DNA of 17,094 bases from Nitrospirae bacterium GWC2_56_14 (lineage in GTDB: Bacteria; Nitrospirota; UBA9217), in assembly GCA_001803705.1 (NCBI GenBank), contig MHDY01000132.1, positions 1 to 17,094 of the forward strand, read 5' to 3'. Position 1 is the stretch's first letter. The number at the start of each line of letters is the position of its first letter. The position numbers and the translations under genes were made by a program. Shown here piece after piece: positions 6,606 through 13,805 of the stretch. The notes below the pieces were generated by a model. It had not been told where the DNA came from. It did no database searches and saw only the letters and a program-made list of their open reading frames with translations.

Positions 6606-6919
6606 GGGATTTTTGTCTTTGGAGGGCGGTTACGAATGGTAGCATATGCCGGAGCAATCTGTCCTGCACCCGCATTATTATCGTCTAAATATCCTGCTGC
6701 ACCGAACGTCAATGCGGAGGATTACGATGCAGGCTAGAGGGAAGTTGTTTTTCTGGAAAAACGGAAGGAAAAAACCAGGCTCAGGATCGAATTGCAGACC
6801 ACGTTCGCCGACGGGGAAAAAGATACCTGCTCCATTACCAGCAGCAGGCGCAGCAAAAGAAGTAATCAACGGTTAATGCAGACTGCTGAATAAAGCCGGC
6901 CTCAGCCGAAACGATCAGG
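6606..6919. other. Spacer without a supported gene
   Basis: I see no convincing gene here. A 76-codon plus-strand frame (6646-6876) and a 63-codon minus-strand one overlap each other and show no recognisable family. Structure present: a 16-base palindrome GTTTTTC-TG-GAAAAAC at 6747-6762, and a short CGGC-TGAG-GCCG hairpin (6908-6897) followed by GCTTTATT on the minus strand, just after the HEAT gene stop, which could be a weak terminator for that operon. Confidence 0.5.
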
Positions 6920-7819
6920 CTAGCTCCGGCCGATCCTGGAGATCGCCTTGCGGGCGACATCGCCGATGTCCCGGTCGGCGCATAACCCGACAAGAGAAGG
7001 CAATGCTTCCTGTATCCTGCAGCAGCCAAGCGTGATCGCGGCATTCCGCTTCGCCTCGTGGTTGTCCGAATTGAGGGTTTCGAGCAGGATGCCCGATGCT
7101 TTCGGGCTGACCGGCAGGTTGTTCCCGCTGTCCGGCCATCGTGCAAAAATGGCTGCAACGGCTTCCAGCGTCCACTCGCGCAACGACGGCTCTTCATCCT
7201 CAAGCAGCTTCCCAAGCGGCCCCAGTGCAACAGGATCGCCGATCTTTCCCAAGGCCTGGATCGCCGGCATATTCGCGCCCGGCACTTCCAGCAGCGCCAC
7301 AAGCGGCCCCACCGCGCGGCTGTCAGCCAGTTCGCCCAGGGCCATCGCCGCCGGGAACTGGAGCCACATATCGCCCGTCAGCGCCTCAATGAGGGGGAGC
7401 ACTGCCCGATCGTCCCTGATCCTGCCCAAAGACTCTGCGGCCGCATGCTTCACATTGAGGTCCCCATCCGTGAGTGCATTGATCAGCGCCGGTACGGCCT
7501 CGCGGTTCCCCATGGAGCCGAGCATGACCGCGGCAAAGGTCCGGACCTCTTCGTCGGCATCCTGCAGCAGCATGGCAAGACGGGGCAACGACCGGCTGCC
7601 GAACGTTACGTACAGCTCCATGGCCGCATTTCTGAGGTTGGCATTGGCGTCATTGCGGAGAGCCTGCTCCAGCACAGGATATACGAGATCGTCCGGCTTG
7701 CCGCTGACCAGCGCCGCGAGCCGGGCCTGCTCATCGCTGCTGCGCTCGTAGTAGGTCCCGAGCAAAGAAATAAGCGCTTCGGGCGTATTCAGTTCATCGT
7801 TGTTATTATTATTCGTCAT
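6920..7819 (-). CDS. HEAT-repeat protein, 299 residues (paralogue of the cheW-linked HEAT protein)
   Basis: A soluble alpha-solenoid of roughly seven to eight HEAT/PBS-lyase-type repeats of about 31 residues, each with an A..ALG.(I/L)(G/R)D..AV..L...L pattern; such proteins act as protein-binding scaffolds. An Asn-rich N-terminus (TNNNNND) precedes the first repeats. Residues about 63-225 align co-linearly with about 81-245 of the HEAT protein encoded at 14667-16658, including a distinctive repeat starting with Trp (W152-G194 here, W172-G214 there) that aligns without gaps with 23 of 43 residues identical by my count. It is the last gene of an operon with two receivers and a PhnD-like protein. 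Its partner is unknown; a link to the chemosensory system is inferred from the paralogy. Confidence 0.88.
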   Translation of the reverse strand: MTNNNNNDELNTPEALISLLGTYYERSSDEQARLAALVSGKPDDLVYPVLEQALRNDANANLRNAAMELYVTFGSRSLPRLAMLLQDADEEVRTFAAVMLGSMGNREAVPALINALTDGDLNVKHAAAESLGRIRDDRAVLPLIEALTGDMWLQFPAAMALGELADSRAVGPLVALLEVPGANMPAIQALGKIGDPVALGPLGKLLEDEEPSLREWTLEAVAAIFARWPDSGNNLPVSPKASGILLETLNSDNHEAKRNAAITLGCCRIQEALPSLVGLCADRDIGDVARKAISRIGRS

Positions 7820-7885
7820 GCCTTCGCTGCTTCCTTTCCTTGAGGACGTACTGCATGCTCACCGGTGCGCGACGTTCCTTCCCGC

Positions 7886-8749
7886 TTAAAGCGCACCGGC
7901 AGCCATCGCTGCCTGGCGAAGCCCGTCGTAATCCTGGTCCGACACGGGAACAAACCCCGTGAGCCGCCCAGGCCCCAGTATCTGACGGGCTGGGGTGCTG
8001 CCGGGCTTGAGCTTGAGCAATGCTTGCCGGAGCTTTTCGGAGAACTCTTTGCGCAGTGTGGGTGCGGCGAACAATGGCCAGTTCGGATAGTAATCCGTAT
8101 ACGCCACGATCCTTAGTTGAGACAGGTCCAGAACGCCTTTCTGCTTTTCCAGGTCATCTTCACGGAGACCTCCGGCGTCTGCTGCACCGTTGAACACTGC
8201 TTTCACAACAACATCGTGTTTTTTCGCAAAGGGCAGCGTGATTAAATCTTTTTTAACATCCAGCCCGGCACTGCTCAAGGTCATCAGCTGAAATAGGTAT
8301 CCTGCGGCAGAGCTCTTTTCCACGAACATGAGCCTTTTGCCCTTCAGGTCGCGGAGGCTGTGGATCGTGCTGTCCTTTCGTGCGATAATGACCCCCCGGA
8401 ACTGCGAGCCCGCTTTGGGTTCAGATGCCAGGGCCAGGGGATCGAGAAGCAGCTCCTTTTTCAGTTGGACGTAGATCAGGGGATTTGCGAAACCGACATC
8501 GATCTGACCCGCCCGGACAGCCGCCTTGAACGCATCAAAATCCCGGGGTATCACCAGACACACCTTTTCTCCTGTTTCTTTGCTCAGGTAGACGGCAAGG
8601 GGGTTGAACATGTCGTAGAGCTCTACCGCACTTAAGCGCGGCAGGATACCGAGCCGGACCTCTGCCTGCGCGCGGTTCACCGAGCCTGATAACGCCGTTA
8701 TAATTACCACAGCGGCCACTATCGATCGGATCAAAACACTGTTCAGCAT
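7886..8749 (-). CDS. PhnD-like periplasmic phosphate/phosphonate-family substrate-binding protein
   Basis: A 287-residue exported binding protein of the PhnD/phosphonate-binding (type 2 periplasmic) family. The signal peptide spans residues 1-29, with a hydrophobic core (IVAAVVIITAL) and an AQA|E cleavage site. The mature part shows the family pattern: VRLGILPR at the first strand, YDMFNPLAVYLSKETG, AAVRAGQIDVGFANPLIYV and LRDLKGKRLMFVEKSSAAGYLFQ. The ATG at 8749 follows GAGGACCT. No ABC permease or ATPase lies nearby. The gene sits 19 bases after a CheY-like gene and 66 bases before a HEAT gene, so a sensory role (presenting a ligand to a chemoreceptor or kinase) is more likely than transport. 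The ligand cannot be read from the sequence; it need not be phosphonate. Confidence 0.87.
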   Translation of the reverse strand: MLNSVLIRSIVAAVVIITALSGSVNRAQAEVRLGILPRLSAVELYDMFNPLAVYLSKETGEKVCLVIPRDFDAFKAAVRAGQIDVGFANPLIYVQLKKELLLDPLALASEPKAGSQFRGVIIARKDSTIHSLRDLKGKRLMFVEKSSAAGYLFQLMTLSSAGLDVKKDLITLPFAKKHDVVVKAVFNGAADAGGLREDDLEKQKGVLDLSQLRIVAYTDYYPNWPLFAAPTLRKEFSEKLRQALLKLKPGSTPARQILGPGRLTGFVPVSDQDYDGLRQAAMAAGAL

Positions 8750-8768
8750 AGGTCCTCAGCAAGAACCG

Positions 8769-9149
8769 CTATTTTACTTCAGCGGGATAGAACTTTTCGA
8801 TCAACTGATGCAGATCGCTCGGCTGAAAAGGTTTTTTCACATAGCCCTTGGCGCCGAGAGCGAGCCCGCGCATCGTGTCCTCTTCCTTTCCCTCGGTGCT
8901 GACGAGTACGATCGGGATGTGGTCGTACGATCCGAGTTCCTTCACCTTCTTGATAAAATCCAGACCGTTCATCACCGGCATGTTGATGTCGAGCAGGATG
9001 AGGTCGGCATCGGGATTCTTTGCGAGCTTGTCCAGCCCATCCTGACCGTTCAAGGCATCGACAATCTGGCACTTGTACCGCATCAGCACCATCTTATACA
9101 TCTGGTGAATCAGCGCAGAATCATCCACCACCAGCACTTTTTTCAACAT
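8769..9149 (-). CDS. CheY-like single-domain response regulator
   Basis: A 126-residue stand-alone receiver domain with no output domain. Acidic residues D9 and D10, phospho-acceptor D54 (LILLDINMP), S84 (VLVST) and K106 (KKPF) complete the active site. A good ribosome binding site (GGGAGGTAAGATA) precedes the ATG. The stretch TEG..ED..RGLALGA.(G/A)Y..KP is shared with the CheY encoded at 11311-11691, so the two are paralogues. It is the middle receiver of an operon with another receiver upstream and a PhnD-like protein downstream. As a CheY-type protein it probably works by protein-protein contact, for example with a flagellar or pilus motor or as a phosphate sink; its kinase is not in the window. 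Confidence 0.92.
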   Translation of the reverse strand: MLKKVLVVDDSALIHQMYKMVLMRYKCQIVDALNGQDGLDKLAKNPDADLILLDINMPVMNGLDFIKKVKELGSYDHIPIVLVSTEGKEEDTMRGLALGAKGYVKKPFQPSDLHQLIEKFYPAEVK

Positions 9150-9199
9150 TATCTTACCTCCCGATTATGAGCGTGCCGCGCCGCTCAAGACAGCTTCCG

Positions 9200-9595
9200 T
9201 CATTTTACCGAATAAATGCCCATTTCCTTAACGCGTTGCATCAGTTCAGCAATGTCTATTGGCTTATCATAGTACTGGTCTGCGCCGCGCTCCAAAGCCT
9301 TTTTCCGCAGATCCTCTGAGCCGGAACCCGACAGGATGATCACTTTTGTTTTCGGCGAGTTTTTTTTGACGTAGCTCAGGAGCTCAAGCCCCGCTACCCC
9401 GAGGATCCCCGACATCCTGATATCGGCAACGACCAGGTCAAAAAAATATTTATCCAGGGCTGCTTCTGCTGACTCAAGCCTGCTCGCCGTCACCACTTCT
9501 ACACCCGGTGACCGCAGAGAATATGACAGGTTCAGCACAACCACGGGATCATCATCCACGATCAGTATTTTTTTTGTTTCCGTTATCGTCGCCAT
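9200..9595 (-). CDS. Single-domain response regulator with an expanded beta3-alpha3 loop
   Basis: A 131-residue receiver domain, with acidic D14-D16, phospho-acceptor D58, S89 and K111 (YDKP) in place. After D58 it reads DIRMSGILGVAGLELL where receivers usually have DxRMPxxDGLELL: the conserved Pro is lost and about three residues are added in the loop next to the phosphorylation site. The ATG at 9595 is preferred over a GTG at 9604, because the GTG is part of the AGGTG ribosome binding site. It is the first gene of the receiver/PhnD/HEAT operon, 50 bases upstream of the CheY-like gene. No DNA-binding or enzymatic output domain is attached. The cognate kinase is unknown. Confidence 0.9.
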   Translation of the reverse strand: MATITETKKILIVDDDPVVVLNLSYSLRSPGVEVVTASRLESAEAALDKYFFDLVVADIRMSGILGVAGLELLSYVKKNSPKTKVIILSGSGSEDLRKKALERGADQYYDKPIDIAELMQRVKEMGIYSVK

Positions 9596-9627
9596 GCGAA
9601 ACACCTGAGAGTTAATTTATAGCAGAT

Positions 9628-9649
9628 GATATTTTGCAATATCTATACC
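9628..9649 (-). promoter_or_regulatory. Palindrome and possible sigma-54-like site upstream of the receiver operon
   Basis: GATATT-TTGC-AATATC (9628-9643) is a perfect palindrome about 33 bases upstream of the first receiver start. Read on the minus strand, the same place gives GG (9649-9648), ten bases, then GC (9637-9636), with TTGCA at the -12 position as in sigma-54 promoters; the -24 side matches only GG. It may be an operator, a sigma-54 promoter or neither. Confidence 0.25.
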
Positions 9650-9843
9650 GTATTATTTCATTTTTAAGTTGTTATTTATCAATTTGTTAACCTTATCGAG
9701 AAGGACAACCCCTGTCCGAAAACACTACAAGTAACCCCGGTGACCGGTCAAAATTTGGCATAGCCCATAGCCCTTCTTGATTTTGCATTATAAAGATGCT
9801 ACTCTCCAGCATGTCGTTCGGTGTATATTGACTGGACGCATAT

Positions 9844-9849
9844 TATAAT
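9844..9849 (+). promoter_or_regulatory. Candidate -10 box for rlmN
   Basis: A perfect TATAAT lies 78 bases upstream of the chosen rlmN start. No good -35 is found 16-18 bases upstream; a TTGACT at 9828-9833 is only 10 bases away, too close for a standard promoter. The assignment rests on the hexamer and its position. Confidence 0.35.
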
Positions 9850-9927
9850 GAATGTATTTTTTTCTGGTTGTTATCTTCGGTCAACCGATCGCTTTTCTTC
9901 GGATCCGCGCCTCTGGATGAGAATATC

Positions 9928-10998
9928 GTGACAGCCCCCAAAAGAAACATTAAATCCCTGGCCCTGGAAGAACTCAAAACCTTACTCGCTGAGCTTGGTT
10001 GCAAACCCTTCCGGGCAGGACAACTGTTCGCCTGGATCTACAGCAGGGGCGCCCAATCCTTTGACGAGATGACCAACATTGCCAAGGCAGAGCGGACGCT
10101 GCTTGCCTCCCGCTTTGACCTTGCCTCGCTCAGCCTGCGTCGTCAGGAACTCTCTTCGGACGGGACCCGGAAGTTCCTGTTCGAACTTGAGGACGGGCAT
10201 ACGGTCGAGAGTGTGCTTATCCCCGAGGAAGACCGTCAGACGCTCTGCATCTCTTCGCAGGTAGGCTGCGCCCAGGCCTGCAGGTTCTGCATCACCGGCG
10301 GAGGCGGGTTCCAGCGGAACCTCAAGGCCTATGAAATCGCCGACCAGGTCGTGATCGTGGAAAAGTTCCTGGCAGGGGGCAAGAAGTATTCGCCGGAGAC
10401 GCGGAGTATAACGAACATCGTTCTCATGGGCATGGGCGAGCCGCTGGCAAACTTCGATGAAGTGGTGAAGGCACTGGCCATTATTACCGGCGAGCCGGGC
10501 CTTGGCTTTTCTACCCGACGCGTAACGCTTTCAACGGCCGGCCTGGTCCCGGAGATCGAGAAACTCGGCAGATCGGGCGTGAAGGTGAACCTTGCCGTAT
10601 CGCTGAACGCGACGACCGACGAGGTTCGGGACCGGATCATGCCGGTGAACAAGCGCTATCCGATCAAGGCGCTTCTTGCCGCCTGCAGGCATTATCCCTT
10701 GGAGCCCCGGCGGCGCATCACCTTTGAATATGTCATGCTGCACGGCGTGAACGACTCGACCGAGGACGCGCTCCGCTTGACAAAACTGCTGCGAGGCATC
10801 AAAGCCAAGATCAACCTCATTCCCTACAACCCCTCGCCGGGAAGCGAGTTCAAAAGACCCCCCGACGCCGCGGTCAAGCGCTTTCAGCATATCCTGCAGG
10901 AGCATGATTACACAGCGTTGGTCCGCGAATCGCGCGGGCGGGATATTTCCGCCGCATGCGGGCAGTTGAGAGAGCGGGAAGCAAAAGCGGAAAAGTAA
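9928..10998 (+). CDS. rlmN: Dual-specificity RNA methyltransferase RlmN (23S rRNA A2503 / tRNA A37)
   Basis: A radical-SAM enzyme that makes 2-methyladenosine at 23S rRNA A2503 and tRNA A37. SSQVGCAQACRFC carries the CxxxCxxC cluster, followed by F.RNL; GMGEPLANFDEV is the SAM-contact motif; VSLNA and P.NK are conserved; and RESRGRDISAACGQL near the end supplies the catalytic cysteine of the methyl-transfer mechanism. The frame is open upstream to a TTG at 9868 with no ribosome binding site, so I chose the GTG at 9928 (356 residues), which has GGATGAGA nearby and gives a normal length; the start is the least certain point. It is the only plus-strand gene, between two minus-strand signalling operons, with its own terminator. 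Confidence 0.94.
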   Translation: MTAPKRNIKSLALEELKTLLAELGCKPFRAGQLFAWIYSRGAQSFDEMTNIAKAERTLLASRFDLASLSLRRQELSSDGTRKFLFELEDGHTVESVLIPEEDRQTLCISSQVGCAQACRFCITGGGGFQRNLKAYEIADQVVIVEKFLAGGKKYSPETRSITNIVLMGMGEPLANFDEVVKALAIITGEPGLGFSTRRVTLSTAGLVPEIEKLGRSGVKVNLAVSLNATTDEVRDRIMPVNKRYPIKALLAACRHYPLEPRRRITFEYVMLHGVNDSTEDALRLTKLLRGIKAKINLIPYNPSPGSEFKRPPDAAVKRFQHILQEHDYTALVRESRGRDISAACGQLREREAKAEK

Positions 10999-11026
10999 AC
11001 GGGGCGAGTCTCAGTTAATCGTCCTT

Positions 11027-11046
11027 ATCCGCGTTTGCGGATTTTA
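11027..11046 (+). terminator. Rho-independent terminator of rlmN
   Basis: ATCCGC-GTTT-GCGGAT forms a perfect 6-bp stem with a 4-base loop (11027-11042), followed by TTTTATGG. It begins 28 bases after the rlmN stop codon. Confidence 0.6.
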
Positions 11047-11061
11047 TGGTTTCGTGGAAAG

Positions 11062-11135
11062 CCGTCATACCCGCGTATCCAGTGGTCGAGTACGTGTTTG
11101 TAAAGACCGGATTCCCCTTTGTGCGGGAATGACGG
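11062..11135. repeat. REP-like palindromic intergenic repeat
   Basis: CCGTCATACCCGC (11062-11074) is inverted as GCGGGAATGACGG (11123-11135) with one mismatch, and an inner hairpin ATTCCC...GGGAAT lies at 11111-11130. This matches the GTCATTCCCGC / GCGGGAATGAC type of repeat that is common in spacers of environmental Proteobacteria and Nitrospirota (from memory). A following GACTTTTTACGA...CATCA stretch (about 11150-11168) looks like another piece of repeat. Confidence 0.6.
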
Positions 11136-11238
11136 AATGCTTGAATTTAGACTTTTTACGATTTCATCAGATTTTATCTGCCTCCAAATATCCTTTCCGG
11201 TAAGCAAACCAGCTTGAACCTTCTCGTGATCAAACAAT

Positions 11239-11282
11239 AAGGGCGAGAAACGGTACCGTCTCTCGCCCTTCGTTTTGCTTTT
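11239..11282. terminator. Strong bidirectional terminator
   Basis: AAGGGCGAGA (11239-11248) pairs perfectly with TCTCGCCCTT (11261-11270). The loop itself contains the palindrome ACGGTACCGT, so the hairpin can extend further. T-rich flanks occur on both sides (CGTTTTGCTTTT on the plus strand, ATTGTTTG on the minus strand). It lies about 40 bases after the stop of the minus-strand cheY and serves both converging transcripts. Confidence 0.75.
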
Positions 11283-11310
11283 ATGACGTACCCTACCCGT
11301 CGTTCTACCG

Positions 11311-11691
11311 CTACAGTTTGCCTGCCAGGATCTGGTTAACCACGTTCAAAAGATCCGCGGTCTGGATGGGTTTGGGAATGTAGGCATTTGCGCCGAGGGC
11401 CAGGCCGCGCTTCCGGTCCTCGTCGGCGCCCTCGGTCGTGATGATGACGATGGGGATCCCTTTGTGCGCAGGGTCGTTGCGGACCATGGAGACAAGCTTC
11501 AGACCATCCATGATGGGCATATTGATGTCCGTCAGGATGATGTCGAACTTCTGCGTCGACAGCTTCTTGAGCGCGTCGATGCCGTCGTTCGCCTCCACGA
11601 CCCTGCTCCCCGGGATGCGCTTCAAGGCAAAGGAGATGAGCTGCCGCATGGTGGGGGAGTCTTCAACAACCAGAAAATTATAATCGGGCAT
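11311..11691 (-). CDS. cheY: CheY-type chemotaxis response regulator
   Basis: A 126-residue stand-alone receiver. E10/D11, phospho-acceptor D55 (IILTDINMPIMDG), T85 (VIITT) and K107 (IPKP) match CheY. One of the usual two N-terminal Asp residues is Glu, which is tolerated in receivers. GGAGG lies six bases before the ATG. It follows the GAF gene by 13 bases and ends the chemosensory operon. It shares TEG..ED..RGLALGA with the receiver at 8769-9149. The target may be a flagellar switch or another motility output; the presence of CheB and CheR in the same operon supports chemosensory use. Confidence 0.92.
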   Translation of the reverse strand: MPDYNFLVVEDSPTMRQLISFALKRIPGSRVVEANDGIDALKKLSTQKFDIILTDINMPIMDGLKLVSMVRNDPAHKGIPIVIITTEGADEDRKRGLALGANAYIPKPIQTADLLNVVNQILAGKL

Positions 11692-11704
11692 TTGCTACCT
11701 CCGT

Positions 11705-12529
11705 TTATTTTTCTTTCAGCAGATCGAGGAAGCTCTGGATCGTCGTCAGTTTGCGCTCCGACTGGGAATAGAGCTTTGACGAGAACAGCGCCGTCGCCGC
11801 GTGGCCGGCGAGCATGGTGAACATCTCGTAGTCCACGTTGCTGAATGCCTGCTTCTGCACCAGCAGTTTATAGATCGAGATGACGCCGATCACGTGCTCC
11901 TTGATCTTGAGCGGGATGCATACCAGCGGGTGCGTGTAATCGATGCCCGTGAGGTCGGTGGGGTCGCCTTCGCGGTAGTAGGATTCGCCGGACTTGCAGG
12001 CCTTGCCGATGGTGCCTTCGCCGAGCTTGATGCTGGCGCGTTGCTCGTTTCCCATCCCCTCGTTGGCCACGATCGTCAGCTCGTTCGTCTTTTCGTCGAG
12101 CATCATGATCGAGAATTCCTCGGCGCCGATCAGGTTCATGACGATCTCAAGAATGATCTTGAGCGACTCGCTGAAGTCGAGAGTGGAGTGGAGCTGGTAG
12201 CTTGCCACGTAGAGGTTCGCGAGATTGTTGTTCTCGGCCTCGACCTCCACGTACCGATTCGCAAAATCCTTGTTCTCTTCCTCGACCTCGCGGTAGCGGT
12301 CGGAGAGGTTCTTGTTCTCCTCTTCGAGGAACTTGATCCGCTCTTCAAGCGTATGCACCTTGAACGTGCCGTCGCGATCAGAATATTTGGTCAGCTCTTC
12401 CAGCTTGGCGACCTTGTACCGCAGCTTCTCATTTTCCTTGAGCAGCTCCTGCGTGAACTCTTCGCCTTTTTTGAAGACCTGGAGAAAATCCTCGACCTTT
12501 TTTGAAATCGATCCGCTTTCCTTTTCCAT
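11705..12529 (-). CDS. Coiled-coil and GAF domain signalling protein
   Basis: A 274-residue cytoplasmic protein with no membrane segment. Residues about 1-110 are a charged coiled coil that includes three tandem 14-residue units (E-N-x-N/D-L/F-x-x-x-Y-x-x-x-x-x) at about 70-112. A GAF domain follows (about 112-255; LDFSESLKIILEIVMNLIGAEEFSIMMLDE, LGEGTIGKACKSGE, CIPLKIKEHVIGVISIYK). There is no kinase, cyclase or other output domain, so it probably senses a small ligand or acts as an adaptor. AGGAGG lies two bases before one ATG (12532) and five before the next (12529); the second has the better spacing. It has its own promoter within the spacer after cheB and is followed by cheY. The partner is unknown. 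Confidence 0.88.
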   Translation of the reverse strand: MEKESGSISKKVEDFLQVFKKGEEFTQELLKENEKLRYKVAKLEELTKYSDRDGTFKVHTLEERIKFLEEENKNLSDRYREVEEENKDFANRYVEVEAENNNLANLYVASYQLHSTLDFSESLKIILEIVMNLIGAEEFSIMMLDEKTNELTIVANEGMGNEQRASIKLGEGTIGKACKSGESYYREGDPTDLTGIDYTHPLVCIPLKIKEHVIGVISIYKLLVQKQAFSNVDYEMFTMLAGHAATALFSSKLYSQSERKLTTIQSFLDLLKEK

Positions 12530-12569
12530 CATGCCCTCCTCAAGGTGTCGCGCTCATGAACGGAGCCAG

Positions 12570-12587
12570 CTCTCTCCCACGAGAGAG
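12570..12587 (-). promoter_or_regulatory. Leader hairpin upstream of the GAF gene
   Basis: CTCTCTC-GTGG-GAGAGAG on the minus strand is a perfect 7-bp stem with a 4-base loop in the leader of the GAF-cheY transcript, about 40 bases before the start codon. No U-run follows on this strand, so it is more likely an RNA-stability or regulatory hairpin than a terminator. Confidence 0.35.
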
Positions 12588-12651
12588 TTTTGTCCTGGGG
12601 CAGGCGGCGAGTTGCGGCGCCGTCAGCCACATTGATACAGATATGGGTGGA

Positions 12652-12680
12652 ATTATAATGGAGTCGGGTAAAATTATCAA
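12652..12680 (-). promoter_or_regulatory. Near-consensus sigma-70 promoter for GAF-cheY
   Basis: TTGATA (12680-12675), exactly 17 bases, then TATAAT (12657-12652): five of six and six of six consensus matches at ideal spacing. It starts 18 bases after the cheB stop codon, so transcription would begin near 12645 with a leader of about 115 bases. Confidence 0.8.
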
Positions 12681-12697
12681 GGGCCCATTTCTTTTTC

Positions 12698-13777
12698 TCA
12701 TGAAACCCCCGGCCTGATGCATCGGCACCGCCGCAGGATCTCTTCGGCCATCATGCCCAGGGGCAGCACCTTGTCGATGACACCGGTCCGGATCGCCTCC
12801 TGCGGCATGCCGAATACGACAGCGCTCTCCTCGCTTTCGGCAAGACACTGCCCTCCCTGCTTTTTTATGGCAACCGCGCCCCCTGCGCCGTCGCGCCCCA
12901 TACCCGTCAGCACAACCCCCAGCGCCGCAGGTCCGCAGGCTTCGGCGACCGAGACCATCATGCGGTCGGCCGAAGGCACGTACATGTCCTCCGGGATCCG
13001 GGGCACGAGCTCGACGACGAGGTTCGCCCCCTCTCTCCGCACGAGCAGGTGATATCCGCCGGGAGCGATCAGCGCCCGGCCGGGAAGGAGGCGGTCGCCG
13101 TCCTCGGCCTCGCTCACCATAAGCGCCGAGAGTTTGTTCAGACGATCGGCAAAGCTCCGGGTAAACCCCGGCGGCATGTGCTGCGAAATTACGAGCCCTG
13201 CGCCGAAATGCTGCGGCAGGCCCGCGAGGATCGCCTGGAGCGCCGGAGGCCCCCCGGTGGAGGACGCTATGGCAACTGCCTCAATAGGGCCCCGTTCCAG
13301 CGGGGTGTCGTCATCCCGGTGCGCCGCCTGAAGAGCAGGCCCCTTCGCCAGAAGTTCCATGGCCGACTGGACCTTGGACATTTTCAGGTGCAGCAGGGCG
13401 TACACCTTGGCCACCAGTTCTTCCCGGAGCCCCTCGATGCTCCGCGAGATCCGGGCTTCCGGCTTTGCCAGAAAATCGACGGCGCCGAGCTCCATGGCCC
13501 GGAATACGCTGCGGCTGTCCGAACGCGACGACAGGACCAGCACGGGAGTAGGCCGTTCCTTCATGAGCCAGCGCAGAAAGGTAAACCCGTCCATGGTCGG
13601 CATCTCAAGGTCGAGGGTGATGACATCGGGCTGGAGACGCAGCGTCTTGGTGATCGCATCGATGCCGTCACCGGCAACACCGGCGACCTCGATCCCCGGG
13701 TCGCGTTCGAGCATCTTGGTGATGGTCATGCGGTTATACGCCGAGTCGTCGACGACCAGCGCCTTGATCTTCTTCAT
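12698..13777 (-). CDS. cheB: Chemotaxis protein-glutamate methylesterase/glutaminase CheB
   Basis: A 359-residue two-domain enzyme that removes methyl groups from chemoreceptor glutamates and deamidates glutamines, activated by CheA phosphorylation. The N-terminal receiver has D10/D11, phospho-acceptor D56 (VITLDLEMPTMDG), S83/S84 and K105. The C-terminal esterase has the catalytic triad S173 (ASSTGGPP), H200 (ISQHMPPGF) and D296 (TGMGRDG). The ATG at 13777 starts the MKKIKALVVDDSAYNR receiver N-terminus; the frame continues upstream through cheR without meaning. It lies 28 bases after cheR. Its receptors and CheA are not in the window. Confidence 0.96.
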   Translation of the reverse strand: MKKIKALVVDDSAYNRMTITKMLERDPGIEVAGVAGDGIDAITKTLRLQPDVITLDLEMPTMDGFTFLRWLMKERPTPVLVLSSRSDSRSVFRAMELGAVDFLAKPEARISRSIEGLREELVAKVYALLHLKMSKVQSAMELLAKGPALQAAHRDDDTPLERGPIEAVAIASSTGGPPALQAILAGLPQHFGAGLVISQHMPPGFTRSFADRLNKLSALMVSEAEDGDRLLPGRALIAPGGYHLLVRREGANLVVELVPRIPEDMYVPSADRMMVSVAEACGPAALGVVLTGMGRDGAGGAVAIKKQGGQCLAESEESAVVFGMPQEAIRTGVIDKVLPLGMMAEEILRRCRCIRPGVS

Positions 13778-13805
13778 GGCGGTCTCTCTTCCTTCCCCCG
13801 CACGC

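Larger units (their letters stand above)
9596..9927. other. Divergent intergenic region between receiver operon and rlmN
   Basis: No gene is supported in this AT-rich spacer of about 330 bases. It must hold both divergent promoters. Visible elements are the 9628-9643 palindrome, an inverted repeat CCGGT-G-ACCGG at 9737-9747, an imperfect hairpin ATGCT...AGCAT near 9797-9813, and a perfect TATAAT at 9844-9849. Confidence 0.5.
10999..11310. other. Convergent intergenic region, no gene
   Basis: This spacer between rlmN and the minus-strand cheY holds the rlmN terminator, a REP-like repeat and a strong bidirectional hairpin. A 70-codon minus-strand frame (11025-11237) is built from the repeat and is not a credible gene. 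Confidence 0.6.

Noticed and set aside
6646..6876. A 76-codon plus-strand frame in the spacer before cooC
   Set aside because: No family resemblance and basic, low-complexity composition; an overlapping minus-strand frame is equally plausible, so neither is supported.
9828..9849. TTGACT and TATAAT as a paired promoter for rlmN
   Set aside because: The spacer is only 10 bases; only the -10 hexamer is retained as a candidate.
11025..11237. A 70-codon minus-strand frame after rlmN
   Set aside because: It consists of terminator and REP-like repeat sequence and has no family pattern.
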